Below are positions 39,489 through 47,824 of a stretch of DNA of 64,000 nt, one piece after another (the first letter of the stretch is position 1; every line of letters begins with the position of its first letter). The notes below the pieces were generated by a model. The model saw only the letters and a program-made list of their open reading frames with translations, did no database searches and had not been told where the DNA came from. Source of the DNA: an uncultured Verrucomicrobia subdivision 3 bacterium (GTDB taxonomy: Bacteria > Verrucomicrobiota > Verrucomicrobiia > Limisphaerales > UBA11358); NCBI GenBank assembly GCA_903850425.1, contig CAINLR010000106.1, positions 124,001-188,000 of the forward strand. Direction: 5' to 3'. A program made the position numbers and the translations under genes.

Positions 39489-40691
39489 TCACGGTTTTGT
39501 CAGCCGATAATAGCGGCTGTCTCCCGCCGTGCCGTTGGTGAAGATGTAATTGGTTGCGAGAATCCCCGCCCCGTTCGTCAGGCTGACCCAACTGTTGGTC
39601 ACGGCCAGATTCGTGGTGGTTTGCAAAATGAAGCCGGTGGCATTCGTGGGCCAGGTCACTTGCACGGCGCCGGGTCGCAACTGCAGGCGCAAGGTCGGTG
39701 TCGGCACGACGATGCGCGCCGGCGTTTGCGCCAGCCAGAGCGAGGCGTTCAGGATCGCTTTGCCGTCGCCCACGCTGGTGAGGGTGTAATCCACATTCAG
39801 AGTGTCATTGGGATCGCCCGTGCCGTCATCGAACGGCGAGCTGTCGCCGATGGCCACCACTTTGCCGGTGCCGTAGCTGGCATAGGCGATCAGCGCGTTG
39901 TTGGTGCCGCGGGTGGAACTGCTCCAGAACGCAATACGCGCCGTGGGATTCTGGTTCGGGTTGATACTGATGGTGCTGCCGTTGTGATAGGCAAAACTGG
40001 TGGGCGTGCCGGCGGTGCCGTGCGTGATGAGATCGTCGGCGTTGGTGTCGTAAGTGGTGGAAGTGACGGAAATATTGTCGCCGTTGAAATGAATGCCGAA
40101 CGGATTGTTCTGGACGGAATTGGTCATCAGATCGTTGAGCACCTGATACGCGTCCGAGCCGTCGTTGTTGCGGTCGGCCACGGAATGATCAGAGACGATG
40201 AACAGGCTGCCGCCATTTTGGACGAAGCTGACGAGCGCGGTTTTCTCGGCGGCGGTGAAATAGATGTTCGGTTCCACCAGAACGAAGACGTTGTAATTCG
40301 TGAGGTCCTGGACGTTTGAGCCGTCGCGCCAGGTGATGCGGTTGGTGCAGGGTAAGGTTTCGACATGCTGGCCATTTTTCACGAGGTCAATCGCCCAGGC
40401 TGACAGCGCGCCTTCCCAATAGGTCTCGGACGTGCTCGCGACGATGTTGGTCTGGTCGGGCGTGGGGAAACGCTGCGGATTGGATTCGTTGCCGCCGGTG
40501 CCCGTGGTGCCGGAACCGTCGGCGGCCGCGCTGACCTTGAGATTATGCGCGTCCGCGTCAATCACCCAGTCGGCATTGCCCGCCATCTCGGCCTTGGTGG
40601 CGTCGAATAGGAACGTGGCACCGTGCGCGGCCGGCAGCAGGCAGCCAGCAGCCAGCGTCAGCGCGAGGCGATGGAATGAAGCCAACAACAT
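39489..40691 (-). CDS. exported protein with amidotransferase-like (GATase1-like) domain and verrucomicrobial C-terminal module
   Basis: 400 residues. Signal peptide (LALTLAAGCLLPAAHGATFL), then a Rossmann-like domain with NYNVFVLVEPNIYFTAAEKT, LVSFVQNGGSLFIVSDHSVA and GTGKVVAIGDSSPFDDGTGD. This resembles DUF4350-like or ThuA-like domains with a class I glutamine amidotransferase fold; the catalytic Cys is not seen. From about residue 315 comes the C-terminal beta module: LRPGAVQVTWPTNATGF, NLAVTNSWVSLTNG and the ending RYYRLTKP. Function is unknown. It probably acts outside the cytoplasm. Confidence 0.7.
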   Translation of the reverse strand: MLLASFHRLALTLAAGCLLPAAHGATFLFDATKAEMAGNADWVIDADAHNLKVSAAADGSGTTGTGGNESNPQRFPTPDQTNIVASTSETYWEGALSAWAIDLVKNGQHVETLPCTNRITWRDGSNVQDLTNYNVFVLVEPNIYFTAAEKTALVSFVQNGGSLFIVSDHSVADRNNDGSDAYQVLNDLMTNSVQNNPFGIHFNGDNISVTSTTYDTNADDLITHGTAGTPTSFAYHNGSTISINPNQNPTARIAFWSSSTRGTNNALIAYASYGTGKVVAIGDSSPFDDGTGDPNDTLNVDYTLTSVGDGKAILNASLWLAQTPARIVVPTPTLRLQLRPGAVQVTWPTNATGFILQTTTNLAVTNSWVSLTNGAGILATNYIFTNGTAGDSRYYRLTKP

Positions 40692-40727
40692 GTCAGGCTG
40701 ACAGCTTCGGTTATCGGCGGCGGGGAA

Positions 40728-43370
40728 TCAAATTCTTCCGAACAAATCCATCTGCGGCGGCGGCGCGAGGCTTTTTAATTTTTCCCGGTCCTGCTGGCGG
40801 CGCGAACTTTGCCGGACGTTTCCTTCCGGCGTGAGTTCGGACTCCTCCAGATTGCCGAGAATTTGTTTGGCGCGCTCCAGCACTTCCTTCGGCACGCCCG
40901 CGAGCCGCGCGACTTGGATGCCGTAGCTCTTATCCGTGCCGCCCTCGACAATTTTGCGCAGGAACACAATCTGGTCGTGCCACTCGCGCACGGCGACGTT
41001 GAAGTTCTTGATGCGTGGCAGCCGCGCGGAGAGTTCGGTCAGCTCGTGATAGTGCGTGGCGAACAATGTTTTCGCGCCAACTTTATTGTGCAGGAATTCC
41101 ACGATGCTCCACGCGAGCGACAGGCCGTCGAACGTGCTGGTGCCGCGCCCGATTTCGTCCAGCACGATGAGGCTGCGCGGCGTGGCGTTGTTTAAAATGT
41201 TCGCCGTCTCGGTCATTTCGACCATGAAGGTGGATTGCCCGCGCGACAAATCATCGCTCGCGCCGATGCGCGTGAAAATGCGGTCCACCAGATCAATGCG
41301 CGCTTCCGCCGCTGGCACAAAACTCCCCGTGTGCGCCAGCAGCGTGAGCAGTGCGACCTGGCGGATGTAAGTGGATTTGCCCGCCATGTTCGGCCCGGTG
41401 ATCAAAGCGATTTGGGGTGGTCGAGTTTCAAGTTTCAAGTTTTCCGTTTCAAGTTCCGACGGCACTTGCTGAACACTTGAAACTTGAAACTTGAAACTGC
41501 TCGCCAGAGTTGTGTCATTCGGCACGAAGCGTTCCTCGACGAGCTGCTGCTCCAAAACCGGATGCCGGCCGTCGCGGATTTGCAAAACACCGTCGTCGGA
41601 AATTTGCGGGCGGCAATAGTTATGCAACCGCGCAGTTTCAGCGAAAGAAGCCAACCCATCCAGTTGCGCCAGCGCACTCGCGGTTTGCTGGATTTTTGGA
41701 AGCTGGCCCAGCACCTCCTCGCGCAGGCGCTGGAAAATTTCGTATTCCAATTTGACGCTGCGCTCTTCCGCGCCGAGAATTTTGCCCTCCATTTCCTTCA
41801 GCTCCGGCGTGATGAAGCGCTCGCCGTTCGCCACGGTCTGCTTGCGATGGTAGTGAGGCGGAACCTTGTCGAGATTCGACTTGGTGACTTCGATGTAATA
41901 ACCGAAAACGGAATTGAACCGCACCTTGAGCGAGGCGATGCCGGTGCTGGCGATTTCGTCGGCTTGAAGTTTGGCAATCCAGTCCTTGCCGCCGCGCTGG
42001 GCGGTGCGGAGTTCGTCAAGCGCCGCATCGAAGCCGTCGCGGATCATGCCGCCTTCTTTGATTGGCAGCGGCGGTTCGTCCACGATGGCGCGGGAAATGA
42101 TTTCGACCAGATCCGGCGATTCGGAAACTTGGGAAGCCAGTTCCGAAATCAAGGTAGGGCGGCGCTGCTGCGCCGCCTCGTTTTCTTCCTGCAACAAAGC
42201 TGAGCCGCAGCTCGGCCCTACCGACGAAAGAATTTCCTTCAACGCCGGGATTTGTTCCAGCGCCAGCCGCAGCGCGACCAGATCCCGCGCGTTGCCGCTG
42301 CCGGAACTCAAGCGGCCCAGCGTGCGTTCGAGATCGCGCACCTTCGCGAGCTGCTGCCGAAACGCGTCGAGGCCGAAAGAATTGTTGATGAACAGTTCCA
42401 CTGCGCTTTGCCGCTGCTGAATCGGCTCCACTTTGGCGAGCGGTTGCGAGAGCCAGTTGCGCAAGAGCCGCGCGCCCATCGGCGTGACGGTTTTGTTCAG
42501 CGCGCCATAAAGCGACGCGTGGCGGGGCGCGTCGTGATGCTGCGGCTCGAGAATCTCCAGGTGGCGCAAGGTCGTGTAATCAAGCGTGAGAAAATCGCTG
42601 CGCTGATAAAACGAGATGCGCGTCAGATGCTTCACGTCGCGCCGCAGGTTTTGCGTGAGATAATGCAGCGCGCCGCCCGCCGCACCGATGGCGGCAGTTT
42701 TATCTTTCAGGCCAAAGCCGTCGAGCGAGGCGACCTTGAAATGCTCCTTCACCGTGTAGAACGCGGTTTCCGGCGCAAACGTCCAATCGTCGTAGCCGCT
42801 GATAATTTGAAACGCGCCTTGCAATAATGCCCGCACGGAAACGCCCTCGGTCGGGAAAATAATTTCCGCCGGCCGCAGCCGTTCCAGTTCGGCGAGCAGC
42901 GCGGCATCATTTTCCAATTCCGTGGTCAGAAAATCGCCGGTAGTCAAATCCACCAGCGCGAGGCCGAAGCTTTTTCCCGACGGGCAAACGGCGGCGAGAA
43001 AATTATTCCGCTCGGCCACGAGCATCCGCTCGTCAAAATGCGTGCCGGGCGAAAGGATTTGCGTGACCTCGCGGTTCACCAGTTTTCCCGGGCGCGCCTC
43101 CTCCGTTTGATCGCAGATGGCCACCTTGCGACCGGCCTTGAGAATGCGGGCGATGTAGCCGTTGGCGGCGTGATGCGGCAGGCCGCACATCGGAATGCCG
43201 TTGCGCGCCGTGAGCGACAGGTTGAGCAACTGCGCCCCCGCCTGCGCGTCCTCGAAAAACATCTCGTAGAAATCGCCGAGCCGAAACAGCAGCAGCGCAT
43301 CCTTCGGCAGTTCGCCTTTGATGCGGCGATACTGCGCCATCATGGGCGTGAGTTGGGCTTCGGCAGACAT
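40728..43370 (-). CDS. mutS: DNA mismatch repair protein MutS with two in-frame palindromic inserts
   Basis: 880 residues from ATG 43370 (MSAEAQLTPMMAQYRRIKGE). A further upstream ATG at 43403 is in frame but adds only MSAFAFSLPAV. N-terminal mismatch-binding domain: LFRLGDFYEMFFEDAQAGAQ (Phe-X-Glu as FYEMF), then connector, core and clamp domains. ATPase: Walker A ITGPNMAGKST (P-loop 659-667), then DDLSRGQSTFMVEMTETANI, SLIVLDEIGRGTSTFDG and LFATHYHELTELS. Two insertions are foreign to the family: one at residues about 383-406 in the clamp/core region and one at about 625-649 between the conserved FVPND and the P-loop. MutS binds mismatches and recruits MutL; no mutL is in view. Confidence 0.95.
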   Translation of the reverse strand: MSAEAQLTPMMAQYRRIKGELPKDALLLFRLGDFYEMFFEDAQAGAQLLNLSLTARNGIPMCGLPHHAANGYIARILKAGRKVAICDQTEEARPGKLVNREVTQILSPGTHFDERMLVAERNNFLAAVCPSGKSFGLALVDLTTGDFLTTELENDAALLAELERLRPAEIIFPTEGVSVRALLQGAFQIISGYDDWTFAPETAFYTVKEHFKVASLDGFGLKDKTAAIGAAGGALHYLTQNLRRDVKHLTRISFYQRSDFLTLDYTTLRHLEILEPQHHDAPRHASLYGALNKTVTPMGARLLRNWLSQPLAKVEPIQQRQSAVELFINNSFGLDAFRQQLAKVRDLERTLGRLSSGSGNARDLVALRLALEQIPALKEILSSVGPSCGSALLQEENEAAQQRRPTLISELASQVSESPDLVEIISRAIVDEPPLPIKEGGMIRDGFDAALDELRTAQRGGKDWIAKLQADEIASTGIASLKVRFNSVFGYYIEVTKSNLDKVPPHYHRKQTVANGERFITPELKEMEGKILGAEERSVKLEYEIFQRLREEVLGQLPKIQQTASALAQLDGLASFAETARLHNYCRPQISDDGVLQIRDGRHPVLEQQLVEERFVPNDTTLASSFKFQVSSVQQVPSELETENLKLETRPPQIALITGPNMAGKSTYIRQVALLTLLAHTGSFVPAAEARIDLVDRIFTRIGASDDLSRGQSTFMVEMTETANILNNATPRSLIVLDEIGRGTSTFDGLSLAWSIVEFLHNKVGAKTLFATHYHELTELSARLPRIKNFNVAVREWHDQIVFLRKIVEGGTDKSYGIQVARLAGVPKEVLERAKQILGNLEESELTPEGNVRQSSRRQQDREKLKSLAPPPQMDLFGRI
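41424..41498. repeat. palindromic insert in mutS next to the P-loop
   Basis: AGTTTCAAGTTTCAAGT (41424-41440) is the complement of the first 17 bases of ACTTGAAACTTGAAACTTGA (41475 onward), with a centre of 34 bp that includes GTTTCAAGTTCCGACGG. It inserts about 25 codons (residues about 625-649) between FVPND and ITGPNMAGKST, giving SFKFQVSSVQQVPSELETEN. Most MutS proteins have about ten residues there. Confidence 0.85.
42153..42222. repeat. palindromic insert in mutS (GGTRGGGC family)
   Basis: Outer arms GGTAGGGC (42153-42160) and GCCCTACC (42215-42222, followed by GAC) enclose hairpin GGCGGCGC-TGCT-GCGCCGCC (42158-42177), a 24-bp linker with TTTTCTTCCTGCAACAAA, and a second hairpin-like GAGC-CGCA-GCTC (42202-42213). 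The frame reads through it as SVGPSCGSALLQEENEAAQQ then RRP, near residues 383-406. Same layout as the SDR gene element at 29286-29336. Confidence 0.85.
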
Positions 43371-43389
43371 AACGGCGGGCAGGCTAAAC

Positions 43390-43411
43390 GCGAACGCGGA
43401 CAAAATCGAAC
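43390..43411 (-). promoter_or_regulatory. repeated upstream element of mutS, copy 1
   Basis: A 22-bp stretch (minus strand GTTCGATTTTGTCCGCG then TTCGC) is repeated exactly at 44088-44109. It ends 19 bp before the mutS ATG and is followed by TTTAGCCTG. A TTCGAT/TTAGCC pair 17 bp apart could serve as -35/-10. Confidence 0.55.
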
Positions 43412-43532
43412 AAGATTTGAAATGCAGGAAGAACCCTGCGCCCGTTCACGCCGGCGCGGATGGTCGCCGGCGAGCTTGGCCGCAAGCGATTGGCAGCGCG
43501 GCGGCGCCCAGGCCCATAACTGTCAGGACGGG

Positions 43533-43979
43533 CTAGCGGAAAGGATACCCAAGCCCCCGAAGAATTTCCACGAGGCCGGCCCACGCTCCGATCCAGATCG
43601 AAAAAAACGCGGCAAAAAATGCCAGTTTCCATAGGAGGTCGCCACCCGGCCTGGGTTCCTTCAGCTTGAACACGGCCAACACGATGAGCGCCAACCCCAG
43701 CGTCAGGAACAGGCTCGCCAGCGCCAAGAACATGGGATGAATGACAATGGTGCCAGGTTGGTGGTGTCGCGCCTGCCACACCGGCCATCCGAACGCGAAC
43801 CCAAAAACAACCAGACCGACCAGCGCCAGCACCAGACCTCCGATGATGGCACCCCGCCGGTTAGGGGTGGCGGCTGGCCCTGCATTCTGCCGTGTGGCGA
43901 AGTCGAACCCGCATTGACACCGTTTGGCAGACGGCGGATTTGGACGTTTACATGTTGGACATTCCACAAAGAAGTTCAT
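43533..43979 (-). CDS. zinc-ribbon membrane protein
   Basis: 148 residues. The N-terminal zinc ribbon has VECPTCKRPNPPSAKRCQCG (CxxC, CxC pairs), as in proteins with a zinc-ribbon head. Then a linker and three hydrophobic stretches: GAIIGGLVLALVGLVVFGFA, FLALASLFLTLGLALIVLAV and LAFFAAFFSIWIGAWAGL. No catalytic motif. Role unknown. It lies between mutS and the toxin remnant and has the second copy of the 22-bp upstream repeat 109 bp before its start. Confidence 0.65.
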   Translation of the reverse strand: MNFFVECPTCKRPNPPSAKRCQCGFDFATRQNAGPAATPNRRGAIIGGLVLALVGLVVFGFAFGWPVWQARHHQPGTIVIHPMFLALASLFLTLGLALIVLAVFKLKEPRPGGDLLWKLAFFAAFFSIWIGAWAGLVEILRGLGYPFR

Positions 43980-44087
43980 ATTCGAATCTGGTTAATCCGC
44001 ACTTTTTCACTACCGATCTCCTCGCGGGCATGGAGCCTAACTTCCGGCCAAGTTTTTTTCAACCCGATTTACGCCAGCCTATGCGAT

Positions 44088-44109
44088 GCGAACGCGGACA
44101 AAATCGAAC
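44088..44109 (-). promoter_or_regulatory. repeated upstream element of the zinc-ribbon membrane gene, copy 2
   Basis: Exact repeat of the 22 bp at 43390-43411. Here it is followed on the minus strand by ATCGCATAGGCTGGCG, so the TAG(C/G)CTG text recurs at a slightly wider spacing. The gene starts 109 bp downstream. Confidence 0.5.
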
Positions 44110-44145
44110 TACTTTTGCGCCGGGCCGCCGGCGGGCGCGTGGCCC

Positions 44146-44176
44146 AACAAAAAAGCCGGAGAACAATTCTCCGGCT
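44146..44176 (-). terminator. Rho-independent terminator after the toxin remnant
   Basis: On the minus strand AGCCGGAGAA-TTG-TTCTCCGGCT (44176-44154) is followed by TTTTTTG. A perfect 10-bp stem with a 3-base loop and a T-run, 25 bp after the remnant's last stop (44201). Confidence 0.85.
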
Positions 44177-44200
44177 GAAAACGAACGGGACGGCGGATAA

Positions 44201-44630
44201 TTATTTTGCCGGCGGGCGGGCTGGTTTCGGCTTCGGCTCGGTCTTGCCTTTGCCATGCAAGTCCACCGTCACCCGCGCACTGAGATACCCGGCGTAAAAT
44301 TCCGGGTTGTTCTTCTTGAACATCAGCATCTCTTTGTCCAGATGATTGCGCAGGAGGCTGTTGCTCGCGGGCCAGGCTGATGACCGCCGCCTCGCCGACA
44401 TCCAGCAGCGATTCCAGCAACGCATCGCGTTTTCCCTGAAGCGGCAGCACCTGAATCCAGTCCGCGCGCCGGAAATCTTCCAGGCCGGCCAACTTGATGC
44501 CGCCCCGCCCAATTTCCTTTTGCACCGCTTCCGGCACCAGCACGACGTCAAAGAGGGATTTCAGGAGCTCCAGCCGGCCCAGGAGCCCCAGCGCAATCAG
44601 CGGCCCGGAATTGCAGATAACCTGGCTCAC
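44201..44630 (-). pseudogene. truncated DUF3368/PIN-like toxin joined to the tail of another gene
   Basis: From GTG 44630 the frame reads MSQVICNSGPLIALGLLGRL, ELLKSLFDVVLVPEAVQKEI and, later, DVGEAAVISLAREQ, a DUF3368 PIN-domain toxin. Family members go on for about 50-60 residues with a second acidic site (D..AR..A..LG); here the match stops after AREQ (about 44360). From about 44355 another frame reads LRNHLDKEMLMFKKNNPEFY, AGYLSARVTVD and a proline-rich end, stopping at 44201. That resembles the C-terminus of an unrelated protein. So a deletion or recombination seems to have fused a toxin head to a foreign tail. The toxin is almost certainly inactive, because its last acidic residues are lost. 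Confidence 0.7.
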
Positions 44631-44766
44631 GCGCGCAGGGGTTTGAATTCAGCGGCGATTTCAGCGGCATCCCCATTCACGGCGGGCACGTTCCATTGCG
44701 GGCAGTTGAACAGAAAAGCAATGCATAAACCCCGGCCAGTTGCGCCGCCTGGCCGCTCGTCAGCCG
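44627..44766 (-). pseudogene. frameshifted UPF0175-like antitoxin remnant
   Basis: On the minus strand one frame reads HLRLTSGQAAQLAGVYA, matching the UPF0175 helix (xSxGxAAxLAG). A different frame then continues FLFNCPQWNVPAVNGDAAEI and AAEFKPLRA to a TGA that overlaps the toxin GTG by GTGA. Joined across a frameshift near 44725 they match an antitoxin's last 50 residues. The usual N-terminus is not found upstream. UPF0175 antitoxins pair with DUF3368 toxins, which fits the next gene. Confidence 0.6.
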
Positions 44767-44896
44767 CAGGTGTCCACCCAATCGAGGCGCGGGCACTCAT
44801 CAGGCACGGTTCCGACCATGCCATCACCCCACAATTTAGTGGCTTTAATGAGATGTCAGGGATATTTTCAAAATTGCAATTGCGAGAATTAAGATA

Positions 44897-47824
44897 ATGG
44901 ATCCCCCCCATTCAAATGGTTCAAGCAGCAACTCGCCCACCCCGGTGAGCGGGGCGGTGGCTTCTGGCGGGAAATTATTTAGGCAATTCACGGCCTCGCT
45001 TTGGCAGAAGGCAGTTTGGTTCAGTGTGGCCTACTTCCTCTGCGCCGAGGCCAGTAATTATCTGTCCCCGCACAGCCTCCCGTTCAAGATCTTTTGGTTG
45101 CCTGCCGGTTTGTATGTGGCCGTGTTGCTGCTGAATGAAACGCGAACCTGGCTCTGGCTCGTGCTGGCGGCCTTGCCCGCCAATTTCGCCTTTGACCTGT
45201 TGCAAGGAGAGCCGCTGGCGGTGATTTTTTTATTCTTTGGCGCGAACACGGTGCAGGCAGTGACTGGCGCTTGGTTGATGCGCCGGTTTGTGACCAAAAG
45301 ACCGAATTTGAGCACAGAAAAGGAATTTTTCGGACTGGTGTTTTTTTTGGCGGGCTTCAGCTCCATGTTGGGTGCTGCCATCGGCGCAACCACGCTGGTT
45401 ACCTCGGGCTTGAGCCACTCGTTTGGGCAGTCGTGGCTAATCTGGTGGCTCGATTCTTTGTCGGCGGTCATGGTTGTGACGCCGCTTATCCTGGTTTGGT
45501 TCTCCTCGCCTGATGATTATCATCATCAACGCTTTTTCAACCAACGTAAAAAAGTTCTGGAAGCCGCTTTGCTGGTGATGGCGTCACTCGCCACCTGCGG
45601 GTATTTTTTGTTTTTTTCAAATGGCATCATGTCTCCCAACAAGGTCCCGGTTTTGCTTGTGTTGATGTGGGCGGGATTGCGCTTTGGAACGCGGGGAACG
45701 ACGGCCATATGTCTTTTGGTGTCGCTGACATTTCTTTTTTTTACCACGCAATATTTCACGGGTCTGACCCCGGATCAAATTGCGTCGGGAAGTTATGTTG
45801 TTCCTTTGCAGGTTGCCTGGGTGATGTCGTCCTTGGTGGGATTGCTTCCCGCCATGGTGTTGCGGCAACGTGACGACAAGATGGAAGAACTGCGCGTGAG
45901 CGAGACCAAGTTTAGAACGCTCGTGGAAAACATCCCGCAACGGATATTCCTCAAAGGCCGCGACCTGCGCTACGTGTCCGCAAATGATAATTACGCCCGC
46001 GATCTGGGTATTCGTCCGTCGGAAATCTCCGGCAAGGACGACTTCGATTTCTATCCCCGGGAACTGGCCGAGAAATATCGCACCGATGACAAACACATTC
46101 TGGAGACTGGTAAGACGGAGGATTTCGAGGAGCAATATCCGCAACCGGGGCGCGCCCTCTGGGTTCACACCGTCAAAACGCCGGTGCATAATATTAAGGG
46201 CGAGATTACGGGTGTGTTTGGCATCTTCTGGGACATTACTGAGCGCAAAGAAGCCGAGGCGTTATTACGCCGGAGCGAGGAAAAATACCGGAAAATTTTT
46301 GAGAATGTTCAGGATGTGTTTTATCAGGTGGACAACCATGGAACCCTCGTTGAAATCAGTCCTTCCATCGAACGCTATACCGGTCAAAGCCGTGAGGATC
46401 ACCTTGGAAAACCCGTGGCAGAGTTCTATTACGATCCGAAAGACCGGGACAGTTTCTTGAAAACCCTTCGGGAAAAGGGCGAAGTTGTTGACTACGAGCT
46501 CCGGCTCAAAACGAAGTCCGGTCGTTTGGTTTATGCTTCGGCCAACGCCCATGTCTTATTGGATGCCGAGGGGAAGCCGACCGGGATTGAAGGGTCATTG
46601 CGGGACACCACCGAGCACCGGCAAGCGCAGGAATCATTGCGAGAAAGCGAAGGCAGACTGCGGGCGATGTTTGAGGCTTCCCGGGATGCCATCGGGGTGG
46701 CAAAAAAAGGAATTCATCTATATGCCAACCCGGCCTATCTCAAGTTATTTGGTTTTGCCAGAAATGAAGAGATCGTTGGCACCTCGATCCTTGATTCCAT
46801 CGCCCCCAGCCGGCGGCAAGAGGTGAACCAAATGGTGCAACAAAGATCCGCCGGCGAGCCGATGCCCAGCTTCTATGAACAGCGCGCAATCAAGAAAGAC
46901 GGCACGGAGTTCGATGCGGAGTTTAATATTTCGACCTACACTTTGAATGGCGAAATCTATTCCTTGGCAGTCATCCGCGATATTACGGAACGCAAGCGGG
47001 CCGAGGAGGAGTTGCGCCGGCATCAGGATCATTTGGAAGAACTGGTCAAAGCACGCACCGCCGAACTCCAGCAAGCTAACGCGGACACCGAGGCCGCCTA
47101 TCGGAAATTGCTCGAACTGGAAAAACTGCGCGACGATCTAGTTCACATGGTCGTTCACGATATGCGTTCCCCGTTGGCGGGACTGAGCATGTATCTTGAT
47201 TTGCTCTCGCCGGAGGAAGTCAGCGCGTCGGATTTCGATGAAAATCTTGGCTTGATGCGGGAAACCAGCCGGGCGTTATCCGGCATGATTAGTTCGCTGC
47301 TGGATGTCAGCCGCATGGAAGCCGGCCAGATGCCGCTGCATTGCGAAGTCAGCGACTTGGCCCAATTGACCAGCGCCGCATTGAAACAATTGAGCGGCCT
47401 GGTCCGAAGTCGTAAAATTTCCGTTTGCGGATCCGATTCGCCGGTTTTGGCGTATTGCGACCAGGTCATCACCCAACGAATTTTTGAGAACCTGCTGGGC
47501 AATGCCTTGAAGTTCACGTCCGAGGCAGGTTCGGTGCGGATTGAACTGGCCGTCGAAGGATCGTGGGCACGCTTTTCCATCACCGATACCGGCCCCGGCA
47601 TCCCGGTCAAATATCACAAGAAGGTGTTTGAGAAATTTGGCCAGGTGGAAATACGCCAAGATCGCAAGGTGCCATCGTCTGGGCTGGGTCTCGCTTTTTG
47701 CAAACTCGCGGTGGAAGGACAGGGTGGCAGCATCCTGCTCGAAAGCGAACCGGGACGCGGCACGACTTTTCATGTGCGCCTGCCGAAACAGGCACCTGCA
47801 CAAATAATTAAAACGACCAGATAA
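44897..47824 (+). CDS. membrane sensor histidine kinase with MASE1 and PAS domains
   Basis: 975 residues. N-terminal MASE1-like membrane domain (about 35-320): WFSVAYFLCAEASNYLSPHS, FKIFWLPAGLYVAVLLL, WWLDSLSAVMVVTPLILVW. Then PAS/PAC repeats: about 335-455 (VENIPQRIFLKGRDLRYVSA, DITERKEAEALLRRSEEKYR), about 460-580 (DVFYQVDNHGTLVEISPSIE) and about 585-705 (FGFARNEEIVG, DITERKRAEEELRR). A coiled coil leads to the HisKA site His754 in VVHDMRSPLAGL. The ATPase domain has NLLGNALKFT, DTGPGIP and SSGLGLAFCKLAVEGQGGS. Autophosphorylation and transfer to a response regulator are expected. The three downstream genes supply receivers. Its last 104 bp of kinase text are identical to those of the gene at 50200. 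Confidence 0.92.
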   Translation: MDPPHSNGSSSNSPTPVSGAVASGGKLFRQFTASLWQKAVWFSVAYFLCAEASNYLSPHSLPFKIFWLPAGLYVAVLLLNETRTWLWLVLAALPANFAFDLLQGEPLAVIFLFFGANTVQAVTGAWLMRRFVTKRPNLSTEKEFFGLVFFLAGFSSMLGAAIGATTLVTSGLSHSFGQSWLIWWLDSLSAVMVVTPLILVWFSSPDDYHHQRFFNQRKKVLEAALLVMASLATCGYFLFFSNGIMSPNKVPVLLVLMWAGLRFGTRGTTAICLLVSLTFLFFTTQYFTGLTPDQIASGSYVVPLQVAWVMSSLVGLLPAMVLRQRDDKMEELRVSETKFRTLVENIPQRIFLKGRDLRYVSANDNYARDLGIRPSEISGKDDFDFYPRELAEKYRTDDKHILETGKTEDFEEQYPQPGRALWVHTVKTPVHNIKGEITGVFGIFWDITERKEAEALLRRSEEKYRKIFENVQDVFYQVDNHGTLVEISPSIERYTGQSREDHLGKPVAEFYYDPKDRDSFLKTLREKGEVVDYELRLKTKSGRLVYASANAHVLLDAEGKPTGIEGSLRDTTEHRQAQESLRESEGRLRAMFEASRDAIGVAKKGIHLYANPAYLKLFGFARNEEIVGTSILDSIAPSRRQEVNQMVQQRSAGEPMPSFYEQRAIKKDGTEFDAEFNISTYTLNGEIYSLAVIRDITERKRAEEELRRHQDHLEELVKARTAELQQANADTEAAYRKLLELEKLRDDLVHMVVHDMRSPLAGLSMYLDLLSPEEVSASDFDENLGLMRETSRALSGMISSLLDVSRMEAGQMPLHCEVSDLAQLTSAALKQLSGLVRSRKISVCGSDSPVLAYCDQVITQRIFENLLGNALKFTSEAGSVRIELAVEGSWARFSITDTGPGIPVKYHKKVFEKFGQVEIRQDRKVPSSGLGLAFCKLAVEGQGGSILLESEPGRGTTFHVRLPKQAPAQIIKTTR
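47681..47784 (+). repeat. 104-bp perfect direct repeat, copy 1 (kinase gene 44897-47824)
   Basis: Identical to 51409-51512 over 104 bp, starting GGGCTGGGTCTCGCTTTTTG and covering the end of the ATPase domain. Upstream and downstream the two kinase genes differ by many substitutions. Confidence 0.9.

Noticed and set aside
44627..44911. 94-codon minus-strand frame as a single intact gene
   Set aside because: Only its last 30 residues match the antitoxin family; the preceding match is in another frame, so it is a broken gene.
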